NCBI GenBank assembly: GCA_035649235.1 | Contig: DASRJX010000218.1 | Coordinates: 1-9,016, forward strand | Direction of reading: 5' to 3' | Origin: DASRJX01 sp035649235 | GTDB lineage: Bacteria > Acidobacteriota > Polarisedimenticolia > Gp22-AA2 | Length of the DNA: 9,016 nt | Shown here: positions 6,945-9,016 of the stretch, piece after piece | How the letters are laid out: each line of letters begins with the position of its first letter | Position numbering within the stretch: the first letter of the stretch is position 1 | The notes under the pieces: generated by a model | Told to the model about the DNA's origin: nothing | Databases searched by the model: none | What the model saw: the letters and a program-made list of their open reading frames with translations, nothing else | Translations under genes and position numbers: made by a program

Positions 6945-7583
6945 ATGAAAGTCGGAGTCATCGGAACGGGAGATGTGGGGAAGACGCTGGCCGGCGGATT
7001 CCTGAAGCACGGGCACGAGGTGATGATCGGCACGCGGACGCCGGCCGGGCTGGCGGAATGGACGGCCCGGAACCGGCCCGGCCGCGTGGGCACGGTCTCC
7101 GAGGCCGCGAAGTTCGCGGATCTGGTGGTCCTGGCCGTCAAGGGCACCGTCGCCCTGGAGGCGCTGCAAGCCGCCGGTGCGGCCAACCTGGCGGACAAGC
7201 CGGTCATCGACGCGACGAATCCGATCGCGGATGCGCCGCCGGTGAACGGCGTGCTCCGGTACTTCACGACTCTCGACGACTCCCTCATGGAGCGTCTCCA
7301 GAGGGAATTCGCCCGCGCGCGGTTCGTGAAGGCGTTCAACTCGGTCGGCAACGCCTGCATGGTGAATCCGCAGTTCAAGTCGGGCAGGCCGACCATGTTC
7401 ATCTGCGGGAACGACGATGCGGCGAAGAAGATCGTGACCGGCGTTCTCGAGCAGTTCGGCTGGGAGACCGCCGACATGGGCAAGGCCGAGGCGGCCCGTG
7501 CGATCGAGCCGCTGTGCATGCTCTGGTGCATTCCGGGATTCGTGCGCAACGACTGGAGGCACGCCTTCAAGCTGCTCACCTGA
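6945..7583 (+). CDS. NADPH-dependent F420 reductase-like oxidoreductase
   Basis: A 212-residue single-domain Rossmann protein of the F420-dependent NADP oxidoreductase family (pfam03807 type). The dinucleotide-binding loop GTGDVG (residues 7-12) and the second-strand end IGTRTP (28-33), whose Thr/Arg typically bind the NADPH 2'-phosphate, are both present. Downstream landmarks include DATNP (89-93), VKAFNSVGN (128-136) and a conserved C-terminal EPLCMLWCIPGF block (188-199). Length matches the family. In F420-using organisms these enzymes transfer hydride between NADPH and coenzyme F420; many bacterial homologues occur without F420 and have unknown partners, so the substrate is open. The ATG at 6945 is chosen because GAGGAGG (6933-6939) lies 5 bases before it; an ATG at 6903 in the same frame lacks this. 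The gene is divergent from the M3 peptidase, and its stop is 38 bp from the convergent nucleotidyltransferase-like gene. Confidence 0.94.
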   Translation: MKVGVIGTGDVGKTLAGGFLKHGHEVMIGTRTPAGLAEWTARNRPGRVGTVSEAAKFADLVVLAVKGTVALEALQAAGAANLADKPVIDATNPIADAPPVNGVLRYFTTLDDSLMERLQREFARARFVKAFNSVGNACMVNPQFKSGRPTMFICGNDDAAKKIVTGVLEQFGWETADMGKAEAARAIEPLCMLWCIPGFVRNDWRHAFKLLT

Positions 7584-7621
7584 ATCGGCCGGTTTCACGG
7601 ACAGGCCGCTCGCGGCGCGAT

Positions 7622-8221
7622 TCAAGTTTCGCGTGACCGCCGCTGGAAGGGGCTGCGTGCCTTCTCCGCTCGAGGACTTCGGCGTGGAGTTCGTTCGAGA
7701 GATTCGAGAAACTGAGCGAACCCATCGAGCTCGCCCTCTCGCCTGCTCCAGGCCCGTACCGCCTTCAGGTCGACTCGGCGATGACGGGCGATTTGAACTG
7801 CGGTGCTCAAGCTCTGGCGATCGTTCCAGTGGTAAAAGGCTGCAAGGCGGTCACGGCAGGCATCGGTCGCGGAAAGAGCCCTGACGCGGGTTCTTCCAAT
7901 CTTGTAGACGACCGGTCGAACTTCGAGATCGGCGCCGATCCCAAGCGGACCCGCCGGGAACTCCACAAAGAAGGAAGTTCTGGGATGTTCGTAATGGTTG
8001 CCGACTCGGCGGAACCCGACGGATTTCATGGCCGCATCGAGGTCCCTGGTCTTCACCGCCGACTGCAGCACGAAATCGAGGTCGGATGACTGGTACGCTC
8101 CCCGGCTGTAGAGCGCGGCGCACGCTCCACCCGTCAGGACAGCACGTATTCCCGAGCGATCCAGTGCCTTCGCGACGGCCGCGGCGACCTCTGCAAGAGT
8201 GGACGCGCCGGTGAGGCTCAA
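7622..8221 (-). CDS. Nucleotidyltransferase-like protein, partner of upstream regulator
   Basis: A 199-residue protein with the signature of the nucleotidyltransferase (polymerase-beta-like) superfamily: GG at 31-32 in LTGGACAALYS, then SDLDFV with paired aspartates D47 and D49, and a plausible third acidic residue E87 in FFVEF. A helical segment RDRLAAFYHWNDRQSL (123-138) and RAWSRREGEL (156-165) follow, as in stand-alone nucleotidyltransferase-like proteins related to AbiEii/DUF6036 groups. The C-terminal 20 residues are strongly basic. The start is a TTG at 8219-8221, forming a 4-base TTGA overlap with the stop of the regulator gene; there is no own ribosome binding site and no nearby ATG or GTG in frame, so translation is probably coupled. 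The family includes toxins that modify tRNA or proteins with nucleotides. Substrate and toxicity here are inference. Confidence 0.85.
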   Translation of the reverse strand: MSLTGASTLAEVAAAVAKALDRSGIRAVLTGGACAALYSRGAYQSSDLDFVLQSAVKTRDLDAAMKSVGFRRVGNHYEHPRTSFFVEFPAGPLGIGADLEVRPVVYKIGRTRVRALSATDACRDRLAAFYHWNDRQSLSTAVQIARHRRVDLKAVRAWSRREGELDGFAQFLESLERTPRRSPRAEKARSPFQRRSRET

Positions 8222-8553
8222 AGTCGCTTGCCAGTGCGTCGGGGCCGCTTTCTCAGCTGCGCCGTGCGCGCCACGAGCGCCTCTTCGACGCCGACGAGGC
8301 GCTTGAGGTAGCCCTCAAGCTCGGCGCGCGCGAAGTACAGGGGGTTCAGCCTGTAGAGACGCGTCCTTCCCGCTGACCGGGCCGCGACCAGGCTGTCAAT
8401 CTCAAGGCCTCGAAGAGCTTGCTGAACGCCGTTCAGAGGGACTTCCAGCAGTCGGGCGAGTTCCCTCGGGAAGCTCTCCTCGAGAAGACTGAGCGCCAGT
8501 AAGACGAGAGTCCTCGTCTGGCTGCCGAAGGGTGACGACCGTGAGACCAACAT
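8218..8553 (-). CDS. Winged helix-turn-helix transcriptional regulator
   Basis: A 111-residue DNA-binding protein with an ArsR/MarR-like winged helix. FGSQTRTLVLLALSLLEES (9-27) is the first helix, FPRELARLLEVPLNGVQQAL (28-47) the helix-turn-helix, and GRTRLYRLNPLYFA (62-75) the wing. The C-terminus is basic (RKRPRRTGKR). It has no sensory cysteine cluster or extra domain. The 'FGSxTR...LARLL..P...VQ.AL..LE...L......GRTRLYRLNP' pattern recurs in small regulators placed before nucleotidyltransferase genes, as seen here: its stop overlaps the next gene's TTG start. The ATG at 8551-8553 has no Shine-Dalgarno upstream, only AT-rich sequence, so the message may be leaderless. It probably represses its own operon through the palindromes just before the start and may act as the antitoxin-like or control partner. 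Confidence 0.86.
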   Translation of the reverse strand: MLVSRSSPFGSQTRTLVLLALSLLEESFPRELARLLEVPLNGVQQALRGLEIDSLVAARSAGRTRLYRLNPLYFARAELEGYLKRLVGVEEALVARTAQLRKRPRRTGKRL

Positions 8554-8557
8554 AGTT

Positions 8558-8573
8558 GTTCATATGACCATAT
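8558..8573. promoter_or_regulatory. Overlapping palindromes, candidate operator of the regulator cassette
   Basis: Two inverted repeats overlap here: GTTCATATGACC (8558-8569, core TCATATGA perfect, one mismatched outer pair) and ATATG-AC-CATAT (8562-8573, perfect 5-2-5). They lie 4 to 20 bases upstream of the regulator ATG in an AT-rich patch that contrasts sharply with the GC-rich surroundings. The location suits an autorepression site blocking the promoter or translation start. Confidence 0.5.
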
Positions 8574-8590
8574 TTATTGGTCTACGTCAA
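8562..8590 (-). promoter_or_regulatory. Candidate promoter of the regulator-nucleotidyltransferase operon
   Basis: On the minus strand TTGACG (plus 8585-8590) matches the -35 consensus at 5 of 6 bases. Seventeen bases downstream is TCATAT (plus 8562-8567), a weak -10 (3 of 6) inside the palindromes. The transcript would start at or within a few bases of the ATG at 8553, consistent with the missing ribosome binding site. The -35 is the persuasive part. Confidence 0.35.
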
Positions 8591-8607
8591 GATGACAGAA
8601 CGCGACG

Positions 8608-8913
8608 GTGGAGGCGGTCGGTTCACATGCACCCGTAGCCGCAGACGGACGCCACCTTGGCGACACAGGCCTCGTCCCAGCGGTTTACGAGGGAACGCTG
8701 GGGGCGCCGTTCACCACGCACGCTCCCGTCACCTGCAGGGCCGGCGGGGCCACGTCGTGGACCTTCACCCCCGGGCCCGGCGACCGCTACTACTACGTCG
8801 TGCCGCGCAACGCCGTGTCGGAGGGCTCCTACGGGCTGACGAGCGCCCTCCTGCCGCGCCCGCCGTCGACCGCTGCGTGCCTGCCACAGGAGGTGTTGTC
8901 GTCATGCGGCTGA
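8608..8913 (+). pseudogene. C-terminal remnant of a secreted protein
   Basis: An open frame of up to 106 codons (open from 8596, first possible start a GTG at 8608) that lacks a ribosome binding site and signal peptide. From about 8659 it reads like the end of a large secreted protein: AVYEGTLGAPFTTHAPVTC, GGATSWTFTPGPGDRYYYVVP and EGSYG, then RPPSTAACLPQ and a terminal cysteine before TGA. I associate this ending with C-terminal extensions of extracellular proteins in acidobacterial and related genomes, where the full protein is hundreds of residues longer. Everything upstream is missing: the frame meets a TGA at 8593-8595, right beside the regulator's control region. Simplest view: a decayed gene cut by the event that placed the cassette here. 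A short functional secreted peptide is unlikely. Nothing else is seen in the rest of 8574-8932. Confidence 0.5.
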
Positions 8914-8932
8914 ACAGGAGCCGCGGGCAGCG

Positions 8933-9016
8933 TCACGGGATGGTGAACTCCACCAGCTCGTTGCGCTCGCCGTGCCCGCTCACCTCCAGGATGAGCCCGA
9001 CTCCGGGCGCGTAGTA
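8933..9016 (-). CDS. C-terminal fragment of an unidentified protein (runs off right edge)
   Basis: Reading leftwards from the window end, the frame gives 27 residues, YYAPGVGLILEVSGHGERNELVEFTIP reported here only by its key parts: YYAPGVGL, then EVSGHGERNEL and EFTIP, followed by TGA at 8933-8935. A 'YAPGVGLV' motif followed by a short strand-rich ending is a recurring C-terminus of bacterial exported beta-rich proteins of unknown function. Codon third positions are G or C throughout most of it, as in other genes here. It converges on the remnant at 8608-8913, with 19 bp between stops. Family and start cannot be determined. Confidence 0.55.
   Translation of the reverse strand, partial: YYAPGVGLILEVSGHGERNELVEFTIP

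Noticed and set aside
7593..7618. GC-rich short inverted repeats between the oxidoreductase and nucleotidyltransferase stops
   Set aside because: Stems of four to five pairs and no T-run; common by chance at this base composition.
1..9016. CRISPR array, tRNA, rRNA, transposase or insertion-sequence ends
   Set aside because: No spaced direct repeats, no tRNA-like cloverleaf, no rRNA motifs and no transposase coding sequence were seen by eye; the only array-like periodicity is the TPR region in the kinase.

Overview
The window is high-GC bacterial DNA. It pairs a eukaryotic-type Ser/Thr kinase carrying TPRs with an extracytoplasmic-type sigma factor of the branch common in Acidobacteriota and Planctomycetota. 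Most genes have clear GGAGG-type ribosome binding sites. A C-terminal 'EGSYG...RP...ACLPQ...C' fragment near the right end resembles secreted proteins I associate with high-GC Acidobacteriota and related soil phyla. My best guess is an uncultured Acidobacteriota-like organism; this is inference, and no rRNA or other marker gene is present.

Layout, left to right. At 1-60 (-) is the first 20 codons of an exported protein that runs off the left edge. At 204-2822 (+) is a membrane-anchored Ser/Thr kinase whose C-terminal half is seven TPR-like repeats of exactly 42 residues. At 2835-3407 (-) is an ECF-like sigma factor lying tail-to-tail with the kinase, 12 bp apart. At 3569-4192 (+) is an exported protein with a glycine-rich segment, divergent from the sigma gene. 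At 4350-4622 (-) is a small secreted protein with six cysteines, and directly upstream of it at 4681-6816 (-) is an exported M3-family zinc oligopeptidase; the two may share a transcript. At 6945-7583 (+), divergent from the peptidase, is a small NADPH/F420-type Rossmann oxidoreductase. At 7622-8553 (-) is a two-gene cassette: a winged-helix regulator whose stop overlaps the TTG start of a nucleotidyltransferase-like protein. It is preceded by an AT-rich control region with two overlapping palindromes. At 8608-8913 (+) is an N-terminally missing C-terminal remnant of a secreted protein, and at 8933-9016 (-) is the C-terminus of another protein running off the right edge.

Functional reading. 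The kinase and sigma factor form a plausible signalling pair, with phosphorylation sensed or scaffolded through the TPRs and linked to transcription by the sigma factor. In related genomes such genes are commonly neighbours, but the tail-to-tail arrangement here means separate promoters. The peptidase, Cys-rich peptide and glycine-rich protein are all predicted to be exported and suggest an envelope or periplasmic theme. The most system-like element is the regulator-nucleotidyltransferase cassette, which has the organisation of a self-regulated toxin-antitoxin-like pair and abuts a gene remnant. The only stretch over 300 bases without an intact gene is about 8554-8932. It holds the cassette's control region and the remnant.
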